DNA of 64,000 bases from Daucus carota subsp. sativus (lineage: Eukaryota; Streptophyta; Magnoliopsida; Apiales; Apiaceae): NCBI RefSeq assembly GCF_001625215.2, contig NC_030381.2, positions 54,299,214 through 54,363,213 on the forward strand. Direction: 5' to 3'. Of this stretch, positions 24,948 to 36,674 are shown piece by piece. The position numbers and the translations under genes were made by a program. Each line of letters opens with the position of its first letter. The stretch's first letter is position 1. Under the pieces are notes generated by a model. It worked only from the letters and a program-made list of their open reading frames with translations. It was not told the origin of the DNA and did no database searches.

Positions 24948-25231
24948 AGGTCCCTGGCAGCCGTATGCCAGGGACCGGTTAAAAAACACACTGATCATGG
25001 CCCGTTGGATGCATATCCAGCGACAAGGATCATATTATAATTTTAATATGTCCAGCGTTTTTTTAGCGCTGGACAAGAATTCCCATATCCGACGCTTTTT
25101 AGCTGGACGAGGATTCCCATGTCCAGCGCTAAAAAAGAGCTGGACATATTAAAATTTTAATATGATATCCAACGGCCAGGATCTGTGTGTTAGTTAAGCG
25201 CTCCACAGCAATCGATTGCTGTGGACCGCTG
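24948..25231. mobile_element. Foldback MITE-like element with hairpin ends, about 284 bp
   Basis: The two halves are inverted copies of each other. Shared words include ACACACTGATC / ACACACAGATC, GGCC(C)GTTGGAT, TTTTAATATGTCCAGC and TTTAGCGCTGGACA. Each terminus is itself a hairpin: left arms GGTCCCTGGCA / TGCCAGGGACC (24950-24977), and right a perfect 24-bp palindrome at 25202-25225 (arms TCCACAGCAATC and GATTGCTGTGGA). Ends read CAG...CTG. I found no clear target duplication, so the borders are approximate. Confidence 0.6.
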
Positions 25232-25769
25232 CCCATAACATTATTATCATAAAGGGTACAAGAACTCGATACAATTAGGCAAAAATATGATCACATATCA
25301 TGCATGCGTAATTGATAATATACTAGAAACAGTCATAGACATCATATAATGATCGCCAAAATGCAATGTGCAAGAACTTGCATACCTGTTCTTCACAAGG
25401 TGTGCATCGCAGTGACTTCCCAGTTATTCTAGTTGACCATAAACGTATTTTTAAACGCATGAGTTTAGAATTTATCGTACCGGGTACACAAGACTCCCGT
25501 AACACGGGACCGTAAAATTCCCGATGCATACAGGGATTGGTAGGCATAACCGTCTGATTCCTTCATTCCCCATCTCAGAACTCCCCCAGCATCATAAGAA
25601 AGAACAAAGTTGCAAACAAAAAACAAAACCCTCACCCTCCATCTTCGTCAAAATTACAAAAATGCCACTGAATCAAAACTCACACATCTCAAACTTAACA
25701 CCCCTGCGCACAGTAGCATACAAAACTATAAAATCTTAAATCAAATTTTAGAACGATCATCTCTTGAAA
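25232..25769. other. Upstream region of the GT64 gene
   Basis: Probably holds the promoter and 5' leader. A minus-strand open frame of 74 codons (25323-25547) has no recognisable motif and I do not call it. No clear TATA box was found. Confidence 0.45.
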
Positions 25770-26750
25770 ATGGCACACAGAAATTACTGTTCATTCGTCA
25801 TCTTCTTTATATCTATGCTATCATGCGCCGTTAATACATATTCGGATCCATGCGACCCGAAAAATCTGAGAGATCCGAAGACGCTCCGAACCGACCAGCT
25901 CACAGTCCTAATCAACGGCTACTCCGAGTCTCGTATTCCTCTACTCCAATCAATCGCCGCCACGTATGCATCTTCTCCAATTGTATCGTCCGTACAGATC
26001 CTATGGGGAAACCCGAAAACTCCACTAAAGATCCTATCTTTACTCTCGCAAAACCTCTCAATCGCGTCTCCGGGAGCTCCGATCGCCGTGATCCGGCAGA
26101 ACTCCGACAGTCTCAACTCGCGATTCAACCCGCGCCGCTCGATCTCGACTCGCGCGGTGCTGATCTGCGACGACGATGTCGAAGTGGATACGAAATCGGT
26201 TGAATTCGCCTTCGCGATGTGGTCGAAGAATCGCGATAAAATCGTCGGTTTTTTCGCGCGGTCGCATGATCTGGACATAGTTAACCGGCGGTGGATGTAC
26301 ACAATGCACTCCGATAAATATTCGATTGTGTTGACGAAGTTTATGATCGTCAGAATCGAGTTTTTGTACTCTTATCGGTGCGGTGGTGACGTGGCGGCGA
26401 TGGCGAAAGCGAGGGAGGTTGTGGATAGGAGGAGGAATTGCGAGGATATTTTGATGAATTTTGTGGCAGCGGAGGAAGGGGAGGGAGTGATGGTGGTGGA
26501 AGCGGAGAGAATTAGGGATTACGGAGATTCGAGAAACGAAGGGAGGAGTGGAGTGGAGAGTGCGGGATTGAGTAGTCGAAAAAAGGATCATAGGAAGCGG
26601 CGAGGGGAATGTATTACGGAGTTTCATCGAGTGCTTGGGAGAATGCCGTTGAAGTACGCCTATGGGAAGGTTGTTAGGGGTGTTGGCGAGCAAGGGTTGT
26701 GCGAGAAGGGAGGGAAATTGGTGCTTTGTGATCATCAAATCGTCGATTGA
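25770..26750 (+). CDS. GT64 glycosyltransferase, EPC1/GMT1-type (326 aa, intronless)
   Basis: GT64 enzymes are Golgi type II membrane glycosyltransferases related to animal exostosins. The plant EPC1/GMT1 branch is reported to add mannose to glycosyl inositol phosphorylceramides. The start is the ATG at 25770 (MAHRNYCSFV), because the in-frame triplet six bases upstream is TTG. An N-terminal hydrophobic anchor (SFVIFFISMLSCAV) is followed by QLTVLINGYSESRIPLLQ, the donor-binding motif VLICDDDVEVD (DxD type) near residue 140, and NCEDILMNFVAAE, a GT64 hallmark. Length is close to Arabidopsis EPC1 (about 334). The first half of the frame is C-rich and the second half G-rich, which produces a long spurious frame on the other strand. 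The stop codon lies inside a 96-bp tandem duplication. Confidence 0.85.
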   Translation: MAHRNYCSFVIFFISMLSCAVNTYSDPCDPKNLRDPKTLRTDQLTVLINGYSESRIPLLQSIAATYASSPIVSSVQILWGNPKTPLKILSLLSQNLSIASPGAPIAVIRQNSDSLNSRFNPRRSISTRAVLICDDDVEVDTKSVEFAFAMWSKNRDKIVGFFARSHDLDIVNRRWMYTMHSDKYSIVLTKFMIVRIEFLYSYRCGGDVAAMAKAREVVDRRRNCEDILMNFVAAEEGEGVMVVEAERIRDYGDSRNEGRSGVESAGLSSRKKDHRKRRGECITEFHRVLGRMPLKYAYGKVVRGVGEQGLCEKGGKLVLCDHQIVD

Positions 26751-26906
26751 GTTGGCTTTGCTGGTGGTGGAGAGAATTGGATACAAGTCAGAAATATTGA
26801 TGATGAATTGAAATTGGTGCTTTGTGATCATCAGATTGTCGATTGAGTTGGCTTAGCTGGTGGTGGAGAGAATTGGATTCAAGTCGGAAATGTTGATGAT
26901 GAATTG
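26714..26906 (+). repeat. 96-bp tandem duplication over the GT64 stop codon
   Basis: Unit 1 is 26714-26809 and unit 2 is 26810-26906, about 93% alike by eye. Unit 1 encodes the last residues LVLCDHQIVD and the TGA. Unit 2 repeats the same tail and stop in the 3' UTR, but out of frame with the gene. Confidence 0.9.
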
Positions 26907-27243
26907 ATGATCAAGTGGTACTTGTGTTTCCTCCACTTCGAGGCGATGATCGGAAAAAGCTCGCAACTGCTGAGGGGGACCGAGTGCTAGAAGTTCATGT
27001 TTCGGTTTGTTTATCTACAATGTTTGTTTCCATTAAGACCAATTTTGAAATGCACACAAGTTTTAGCAAGAATTAGCATAAATTGTTGGCCAGAATTGTT
27101 GTTCAAATTCCAGATGGGGTATCTGGTAACGAAGAACGGAGAATAATAATAAGCATAATAAGCAGGGAGTTGTGAATGTTTGTGATGTTAGGAATCAGTG
27201 TTACAGTGGTCATACTCCATATTGATGTTCGATCAGGCTCTGA

Positions 27244-27420
27244 AACGCACAAAGTTCTTGGCAGAGATTCCAAAAGATCGTCGCAAAAATTGAAAATCAG
27301 AGGGAAGAATCGGCTACTGCTGGTCATGATCCCTCAAAATATCAAGAAGTTGCTCTTCACGCGGGAAAGAAATTAGGCAACAAGATTGCAGGAGCATACC
27401 AGAGGTGTAACTCTACATGA
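27244..27420 (+). pseudogene. Possible degenerate coding fragment downstream of GT64
   Basis: This frame reads with protein-like composition (for example KYQEVALHAGKKLGNKIAG) up to a TGA at 27418. It has no start codon, and two in-frame TGA codons (27223 and 27241) break its upstream extension. I do not recognise the family. It may be a relic exon or chance sequence in the GT64 3' region. Confidence 0.2.
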
Positions 27421-27626
27421 TCTGTTTTGTACACAAAGAAGCTGTTGTACTACTCTTCTTCTCGGACCACATTGTTAGTTCAAGTTCATGTTAAAACCTC
27501 GGTCATTTCATTATATTGAAGAACAAAGGTTGTGCTCTAATTACTATTTATCTTTTCGCACTGTTATGTTTAAATCTCCATCATTTCATTATATTAAAGA
27601 ACAAAGATCGTTTAAATCTAGTTACT

Positions 27627-27833
27627 GGGGTGTTTGGATGATTGGTGGGAATGAGAATGAGGGGTATGGGAATGGAGGGTATGGGAAATGGTAACCCAAG
27701 GGGTGTGAAGGTATTGATTCAAGAGGGAATGAGGTTCACATTCCAAGCAAAAATTTTACTAATCCAAACACAATGTATGGGTATTAGGTTTCGATTCCCG
27801 TTAACCGGGCTCATTAACCATCAACCAAACGCC
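27627..27833. mobile_element. Small MITE-like element, about 207 bp
   Basis: The left end GGGTGTTTGGATGATTGG and the right end read on the other strand, GGCGTTTGGTTGATGG, form an imperfect inverted repeat of about 24 bp. The interior is noncoding. Upstream, a phrase with CATTTCATTATATT and GAACAAAG occurs twice (around 27505 and 27583). No target duplication was identified. Confidence 0.4.
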
Positions 27834-28766
27834 GAATTTCTCTTCTCGGACTACATTGCTAGTTCACTTTTTCCTTTTCGATATGATTTAATGGCACTTT
27901 TTCTTCCCTTGAGCCTCATATACTCAGCTCCATCATTGTCATCATTAAGCATATTAAATATTTCTAAAATACCAGAATGGATTAAAACTTCAATTCACCT
28001 AGATCTGAGTGAATTTCACAAGTCATATGCATCAGACGTACAGCAATCACTCTTTTAATAAATAGGAAATTTTTTGTCAATGTAAACAATAAATTGATAA
28101 AATATTTTTTAAAAATTAATTAGAGATTTTTTAATAAATCAGGAATTTTTACAACACAACACTGCTTATGAGATGTATTCATAGTGATTTATCTCGACAA
28201 ATGGAAGGGAGCTTCAGAATTTAATCCCTTGTGCATATGATATCTGTCTTCAGAATATTGCTGCTAAAGATTTCACCTGCTGAATTTCCGAGTCTTTCGA
28301 CATTTCTGTATCGAATTTTTTACAGAATACTGTTTCTTTGCCAATTGGTAATTGGTCAGAACATTACATATATTCTACAACGAAGCATTATCGATAGAAA
28401 TCTGGAGTCTATAATTTCATATCTACTTAATATCCAATTATCAGCAGCTGTATACATGGTTCATCTGGGACAACACTCAGAATGTCGATAAAGAATATGT
28501 CAACAAATTACTCTGTAAATGAAATAACTCTCCTAAAGCTATACTAGAGCCTAGAAAGAAATTATCAACAAGTATAGAAAGGCATATGCAAGCGCCTCGA
28601 CTAACCTAGCTCTGTATATATGTATCAATATATATATACAAGTATATCGACGTAGAGTATTTCTCACCCATGCATCTGATTTTTCTTGTGTTAACATATA
28701 CACACTTGGTATTTAACCCTCCATACCTATATACCCACCCTCGTTGTATTGATGACATGTCATGAA
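27834..28766. other. Intergenic region, no gene seen
   Basis: AT-rich sequence between the GT64 gene and the 3' end of the ABC1 kinase gene. It includes a TA-rich run near 28615-28650. The part next to 28767 should be the ABC1 kinase 3' UTR. Confidence 0.5.
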
Positions 28767-31700
28767 TCATCTGTCAGATAAGACAGATGCACTCCATGAA
28801 AGCATGGCTTCCCGAGCAACTGATGGAAAACCTGAAGGTATCACAATGTACTTCAATATCATTCAAGAACGCATTGAAACTAACAAATATCAAGGAAGAA
28901 AATAACTTGTAAGACTAGTTCTTTTGACTAATTGTTTAGTGCAGTAATGTGCTTGGATGAAACAATTTTAGCTAAGAAATTATTTTAAAATATAAAGATG
29001 AAAGCTCGCTTAGAAAACTTGAAATTTAGCATAACCTAAATATAATTTTGCATTTTGTACTGGAAAAACATTTTAATACAATTGTAAATTAAATTCCTTT
29101 TTCACCTTCATATTCGACACCTTATTTATGTGGTACCATACCATATTATTATTTAAACATGTTGAACTCCAAATCCATATTAATTATTAGCTGACCATTT
29201 CGACTAGATCTAAGTAAAAATTAGTCATCTTACAGAAAGAAAGTGGCCTTTTTGTGGGTAAAATAAAAGTGGCCCTTCTGACATGTTCCCATCTATAAAT
29301 GTGGTGGCTATAGCTTGAACATAAGCAAGTAAAATTATCCTTGTAAGAAAAATAACTAGCTTTTAGTCATTCCATGCTGAGAAGTGGCCAGTTGAATCAA
29401 TTGAGAAACGGCCAGTTCAATCACAGCAGAAAATGTCAAACTAGAAGATTTAAAAGATATATAAGCCTATTAAAACTATTACTACCACATAAACAACCCA
29501 AAAAGCATTTGATATTAATGTGTTATAAAGTTTACCTCGAGCTACCTCCACTGCCACAGATGGCATATCTATTTGGTCTTCAAGCAGTTTATATACGTCA
29601 ACAAGTTCATCAATGTGAAGCTTAGAGTCTTCAGTCAAAGCAAGGAGAAGCTGCCTGCGAATCCCTCCATCAACTAGGAAAAGACGAGCACCATCTTTGA
29701 TTGTGTCTGTCAGGTCCAATTTCTTCTGGACCTGCATCTCTCTAGACAGTTCCCTAATGAAATAAATGTCAGATGCAAGTTTAGATCCTTGAACATTCAT
29801 GTGTTTTCATTAAAACAAACACTTCTTTTGAATGACTAAGTGAAGAGGGAAAGGGGTACTACATTTGCTTCCCTTGCAATGCTGGGTTGCTACTCATTTT
29901 TGCCACATTTTCCTTCGCCAGCACTATCAGATTTTCAAGCCGTTTCCATTGGAAAAGACCATCTTTAAACAGAACCTAACATGAAGCAGGAATGCGTGAA
30001 TCAAAGTAAGTTCAGTGTCAGAGACTGACAGGAAAAAGGAAGTGCCGAAGTTAGTTAGTATACTGCGATTAAATTAATGTAAGCTAGTTGCTCATAAGAG
30101 AATCCTATAAGTTTATGTATGTAATCTATACTATCTATACTATACTATAATAAGGCAACATGGGTATAATTTGTAGTCCAAGGTTTTAGTTATATTTTTT
30201 GGTTTGGTACTCTCCTTTTGGTACTACAAGTCTACACATGTGGAGTCTATTAGTATTATATTGCTAAACAGTTTCAAATACTATAAACACTCATAACAAT
30301 CCATTATCATATAATATTTCATTAAAAATATTATAATAATGTTATAAATAAAATTATAAAGGGTTAATAATCATGTGAGTCATCAAAGTGGACCCAATAT
30401 ATCAAGTTGGTCACCAAACTCAAAACCGTCTCAAATCGGTCACTTGAGTCAGTTACAAGTATCACTAATTTGAGTTCAAGAAGTAAAAATATTGTTTATA
30501 GAATTTTACACATTATTCCTAAATGTTACCACAACTAATTATTATGTCATGACTTCTAGTATTTATGATAAAATATTTAGATTTTATGAAGTTTGTTTAC
30601 AATTTATTTTTATTATATAGTTATTTTCCTTGTTTTAATTAAAGTATATAGTAAATCAACTTGATAAAATCTAAATATATTATCATAATTATTATAAGTC
30701 ATTACCTTGTACTTAGTTGTGATAACGTTCAAGAATAATGTGTAAACCTCTATAAATAATATTTTTGTTACTTGAACTCGTATTTAGTGATACCTGTAAC
30801 CGACTTAAGTGACCGATTTGAGACGGTTTTGAGTTCGGTGACCAACTTGATATATTGAGTCCACTTTGATGACTCACTTGATTATTAACCCAAATTATAA
30901 ATATACAATTTTGAATATCTTCTTTTAACAAGAACCTTCATATAACTCTTTTTAACTTTAACGTGTTCTATCTCAATATAAACACGAATCATTACATAAC
31001 CCTTTCTAACTCTAATCTTAAAAATTATTGTTGTCAAAAAAACCAAGATTATAAAATTACGTTGAAATTCGATTGATTTATTGAATCTTTCAAAGGTATT
31101 ACACGATCGGCTATGTTTGGAAAAGATTTTAATTTTCTAATTTTTTATTTTTAAATCTACGTGTACTAAATTCGTATTAAATGTAATAAAATCCTGATAT
31201 ATATATATATATATATATTAGGGTTTGTCCATTTTTAAGTAATCGGGAGAAAATATAGTCAATTGAATAATATAATTTAATTAAAATTCAATTCATTAAT
31301 ACTAAAATACTAATAAAATGATGTTAAAATTTAAATTATAAATAATAAATTACGAACTATATACCCGCCCGTGCTTCGCACGGGTTAAAGGCTAGTGTAG
31401 ATTAAAAACTTGAGTCAGGCTATAAATGTTCATCGCTGGTGAGCCAAACACATAGTATGTCGTATGAAATACAAAAAGGAATTTAAAGAGTAATTTAAAT
31501 ATATATTAATTTAGTAAATTAGTTTAAAAAGGAGGAGAATCTCGGAAAGAAACACTTCAAAATTTAGAAACGAATTATTATCTAAGAAAATTTCATCAAA
31601 CCTGTATAAGGCGTTCACGTAAAGCAGGATTTGGATCTGTTAGTAGGCGTTTTGCTACATATGGATAGGCAACCTGGTAAAGATGGCAAAAACACTTGAT

Positions 31701-34700
31701 TAAATGTACAATGGCAAACATTAACATGACATCTAATACCATAGAAGAGATATATTTTATATGCTTGTTTGTGTGAGTGTGTACACATATTCATCCCGGA
31801 AAATATGAGTACAATGCAATGTAAATTAACATCTTTCTGTGCTTGGATTTATATGAGAGCAATCAGATATTCAAAAAGTAGAAAATTAAGAAGCTCCAGG
31901 ATGTGTGATGTTACAATGTGTAAGACCTACAATTTGTGAAATGACCTCTGCATAAAAGATGTCCAACACTTTACAACCAATAGGCTTGAAAAAGAGAGAA
32001 ATGCAAATAAAATAACACTCACAATTATTAGCAAATTGACACTCCAATTTCTTCACACTATTTATTTCAGCTCATGAAAAAAAAAATCTATTATCTATTC
32101 ACCTATTGTTTTGCATCAAATAAAAATATGCCCTCTAGTGTAACTGAGTTTGCTTCAGATAAGTAGAAGAGAGGTATGACCAGTGACTTATTAAGTAGCT
32201 TTAAACATTCAAAGAAACATTGTACGTTACATATGATAAGAGGATAAGAGATATAACCTCTAGAAATTTAAACTCTGGCTTCAAAGTAAAACAGATGCCT
32301 TCTTGAGTTAATAAAGAACGAATGACAAGAGAAAACCTCTCAGGTATACGAATAGGATATTGGTAAACCAGTTGATTAAATTTTCCTGCAGCACATGCAA
32401 ACTAGATCAGAATTTAACGTTTTCACATTTTAGATAATTAATCCATTTCTCTGACAAATAAAATCACACATAATTTGCCCATAAATTCTGAATCCACATA
32501 GTATTCCTCATGGCCCTGGTATTGCATCCCAACTCACAAGGACCATATGCAGATGTTACAGCAATACATAATCCTTTACATCACTCTTTTGAGATGATTT
32601 TGTTAAAACTACATTCAAATTAAAGAGAAAGAACCTGTAACACTTCGGAAATTAAAATCAGCTAGTCCTTTCCCAGATGAGTTTTGCCAGATCGATTCCA
32701 AGGCTGGGACGATTGGAGTAACATCTGTTCCACTAGCAAGAAACCCAAGCCTGGTGAAATCATTGGCCATTTCCGCATAATCTTCATTAACAGCATGGAC
32801 CACAGCATCAATCAAAATTTGTTTATTTTGCTGGATGGAGAAACAAAAGCAATAGGTAAATACTTAATATCAGAATCAGTAAACTTGGAACAAATATTTT
32901 TTAAAAGCCTAGGTCTTTATTACTTGCTTGTAAACACAATCAATGACACAAGTGAAGAGAATCACATATTCACTATAGAGAGATATTCGAGTAAATTACA
33001 TCGTAACGTCAACATACTTCACATTAGTAAAGAAAGGGGTTTCAGAAATTAGAGTCTCCTATGCTGCATTTATTACTGAGTATATCACGTTTACCTATAC
33101 AAATGAGCTAGACAATCAAATACCATACAAAACCTTCTGAATCAATAATCGCATATTACTCATAAAATATGAAGGTGGCTGTAATATTCCTATGTGTACA
33201 AAACAACTCTGTATCTTGATGGATTTTATCAGGTTCAGGAGTACTTTTTATCAAAAATAAAGAAGAAAAAGAATGCAATGGCAATTAAATGGTGGCCTCT
33301 TATTTGACAATATTATGTTTCGAAGTATATATCAAACCTGACTCAACTGAGCAACATTTCCAAAGTCCACGTATGCAATTCGTCCATCGCGCATAGCAAA
33401 GATATTTCCTGGGTGTGGATCCCCATGAAACAATCCAAATTCTAGCAACTGACGCAAAGCAGCACTCACTCCAATAGTCAAGAATCCATCTATATCAAGT
33501 CCAGCGTCCTTAATAGCCTGATAAAATAAGAAGAGTTGGTCAGGGGAGAAGGTGATACTCTTAATTTTCTTTACAGTAAATAGGTGGACATCTTACCTGT
33601 GGATTAGTGCACCGTATACCATCAATCCATTCCATTACTAAAACACGTGAACCAGAGAGTTGTTTGTAGACCCGAGGGATTTTCACAGTAGGATCTCCTT
33701 TGAAATTCTCCAGAAAATCTTCAATATTGCGAGCTTCCTGCAAATTCAATAAATATAATAAAGTAAACACCAGCTGCTCAGATACTTTGTCATCTTTCAG
33801 GCCATTTCGCCATAATTAATGTGACAAAACTTAGTGCTGTCTGAGTTCATAAAAGTGCGCCCAAACGAATATCATGAAAAAATGATGCAAATCTAAATCA
33901 GCTGGCCCGCATTATTTTACTCTCTTTCTTTTCTTATTTGGGATTTCCCAATATAAGAATCCTCTTGCTACAGATACTTTACTCCTCTTGCTACAGATAT
34001 TACTAAGTTTACTCTACAACAGTCTCATATAGTAGGATATCAAAAAATGAGTTGAATTTGGGCATAGGAAGCTGTATTATAATGATGATTATTTTTCTTC
34101 CTTTTCTAATTACTTAGCCGTAATGAAATGCAACCCTTTTCATGTGTAAAAGTTTCGCGAGAGAAACAGCATATCAGGAAAAGAGAATGTTTACAAGAAC
34201 AAAAAATTAGTATCGGGTAAAGAAGATCTCAAAAGGCTCGGAGTTGATCTGTTGTAATCACTCATTCAGATTTCAATCTGAAACTAGAAAGACTTATGAC
34301 AGTAATCATTAATTGATTAACATGCAAAACACCGCTAGGACGAATTTTCTTTTCCATTTTTTAAAGAGAATAACAAGCGGAAAATCTTATGTGGCATAGA
34401 TATAAAATGCAAACAATACCAACGTATAATCAAGCTCCTCCAAAAGCTTCTCGCCAAACTCATCAACTATAAGTTCTGCATTGCAACCTAATTTCTGTAG
34501 ACTGATGCCATTCAGAAAGGATGCAAGAGTGCGGAAAAGGAAAAGATCTCGATATATTATGGGCTCTATCTCCGGCCTTTGAACCTGTAAACAGAAACAA
34601 CATTCCGATTTAGCAGGTAAAATATATTTTACACAATGAAATGAGGCATTGCGATATAGACTGTCAGTTTGTCTGTAGTAGTTTGACACATGGTCATATT

Positions 34701-36674
34701 ATAAAGCCTATCTCAGATATTTATCCAAGAATTGTACAGATAAATTGCCAATACTCCAGTTTCATCCAATCAAGATAAATAAATCAATAGGCAGGAAAAT
34801 TTGCTGAGCTCAAGGTGAAATCTCAACCAGTATGCATGAGCCCACTAATTCTACTTTTCTTGGCAGGATTATGTTGATTTAATGAGCAAGAACAAGTTAC
34901 AAAGATTGTTGAGACTTATAAAAATCACATCCCCGTGGTGATATGGAGCTTAATGTAGGATGACACCCATTTCTCAGTCAATCTTTATTTAAAAATATAT
35001 CTATTTTGTAATTCATTTGAGTTTTTAGTATTACTGGGAGGAGTGAGGATTTAGACCCATGGTAAGGGTGGGGGATAGTCACGGCGATAAGCTCTACCTT
35101 TAACTTTTGTCCTGTGTTAATTTCTAAATTAAACAAGCATTATACACCTCCAGAAAATATGAAGGTTTATGAATGCAACTATAAATGATAGAAATAAAAC
35201 CACGACAAGAGTTTCAACTACCTTAATTGCAACTTCTTCCCCTGTGGCACGTAGAGTAGCTCTGTAAACTTGACCCAAACTTGCAGCTGCTATCGTGGTT
35301 GATGAAATTTTGCTAAATACAGTTTCCAGTGGTTGACCCAATTCCTCTTCTATAATGTTGAAAGCAACCTAAACCATAGTTACATACATATTACTAAAAA
35401 AAGAAGAGAGTACAACTATATTGTGGATCAAAGGCATCAGAATAAATAGAACCTTATCTGTTTATATATTTGGGTATGGTTACATATATTACGGTGCATT
35501 TCATTTTTAAGTTCATGAGAAGGAAGGACCGAGTCTTCAATTATTCAAACCAGAGACTAACATTTGGTCGTAGCAGAGGGGAAGGAGACGTGACACTAGG
35601 CTATTAATTAATCATCAGCAATAGTATAGTACCTCATTGGGGAAAGAAGGAACATCATCTTGAAGAATGCAAAGTTCATTCATGTAATCTTCTCGAATAA
35701 TATCAGGTCTGTTGGCAAGAACCTGCCAAAGAAAGAATCGACTTGTAAAAAAAAAGGATCCTCCTAGATTGAAAGAACATTCTCCTTTACATTCCAAATA
35801 ACAACTGATTTCAACAGTTGATACAAACCATTATTAGCAAAGCCACAAGCAGTATCAAAGACTCAATGCCACACCATTCTTAGTTCATAATTCATAAACA
35901 TCCAATGCCGTAAATCTCTAAAACTTCAAACATAACTACAATCGAAAGGAAAAAGAAAACAAAAAAAACCAACCTGGCCAGCCTTGATAAAAGAAGGCCC
36001 CAAATCACACAAAAGATTCCTGAGCTGCCTCGCACGAAACGGAACAACTTCTTCATCTCTCCCAACCAAAAAATCATAAACCAAAGTCGAATAATAAAAC
36101 CCCAAGCTCCACACAATCTCAACCCCTCTACCAATCAATGACAATATTGCCCCTTGTGATTCCAATACCTTATTCCTCACCTACACCAACCACACACAAA
36201 CAAAATACCCAATCCACAGTCAAATCTCAATAAACTAATTCACTTGCCCCAAAATTCTACTAACAATTTATCGAAATTCTAATATAATGACGATCACCAA
36301 AATCAATCCACGCATATAACATACCGTTAAACCTCCTTAAAGTAATAACACAATTATTTTTTCGAGATACCGAAATTTGCGAGATTATTACTTAATCGAG
36401 AAATCACAAACAACAAAGACATCATGATACATACAGTTTGGGGAGTATATTTTCGAAACGGAATACAAACACCGCGTTCGATATCGAGCTGCTCTAACGC
36501 ACTTCCGTTCATCTTCAAATTCAACAATTGACCTTCATTGACAGTCGCAGCATTTGAAATTCTTGCCGTCTTGAAAGCTTTCCTCGCCGGAATTTGTTTC
36601 ACAGGCCGGAAATCCGGCCGGCGGCCCAACAGAGACGATCTATAGACACTATGCGTGCTTAATATTAGTTCCAT
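28767..36674 (-). CDS. Chloroplast ABC1-like atypical kinase (ABC1K), 653 aa, 13 exons
   Basis: Exons in order: 36435-36674, 35974-36180, 35633-35722, 35222-35368, 34420-34584, 33597-33737, 33338-33517, 32635-32830, 32258-32385, 31602-31673, 29863-29975, 29536-29753 and 28767-28831. All have GT-AG borders, and the phases sum to one frame ending in TGA (28767-28769). The Ser/Arg-rich, acid-poor start looks like a plastid transit peptide. ABC1 hallmarks: KAGQ (residues 146-149), the AAAS loop (206-209), VAIK with Lys228, HGDPHPGN (361-368) and DFG (381-383). Family members control plastoglobule lipid and prenylquinone metabolism in plastids. The sequence most resembles the ABC1K6-type branch as I remember it; the subgroup is a guess. 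Most exon borders fall between codons. Intron 11 (29976-31601) is enlarged by transposons. Confidence 0.93.
30134..31395 (+). mobile_element. Non-autonomous Helitron-like insertion in an ABC1K intron
   Basis: The 5' end TCTATACTATACTATAATAA is a common plant Helitron start, preceded by A at 30133; a second possible start is 30125, also after A. The 3' end has the hairpin CCCGTGC-TTC-GCACGGG (31368-31384), then 7 nt, then CTAG (31392-31395) followed by T. This is the TC...CTRR structure with A/T insertion expected of Helitrons. A run of TA repeats lies near 31196-31219. There are no Rep/Hel coding parts. The MITE at 30361-30891 is nested inside and is therefore younger. Confidence 0.65.
30361..30891. 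mobile_element. Foldback Mutator-type MITE, 531 bp, with 10-bp target duplication
   Basis: Ends are GGGTTAATAATCA...TGATTATTAACCC. The left arm and the reverse complement of the right arm match over about 135 bp with roughly ten differences, and more weakly to the centre, so the whole element is one long hairpin. AAATTATAAA flanks both sides (30351-30360 and 30892-30901); 9-10 bp fits Mutator-like elements. It encodes nothing. Confidence 0.88.

Noticed and set aside
25323..25547. 74-codon minus-strand frame upstream of GT64
   Set aside because: No recognisable domain, no paired exon and no support beyond being open.
26058..26831. 257-codon open frame antisense to the GT64 gene
   Set aside because: It lies entirely opposite a well-supported gene, its His/Pro/Leu-rich product has no motif, and the gene's skewed base composition explains it.
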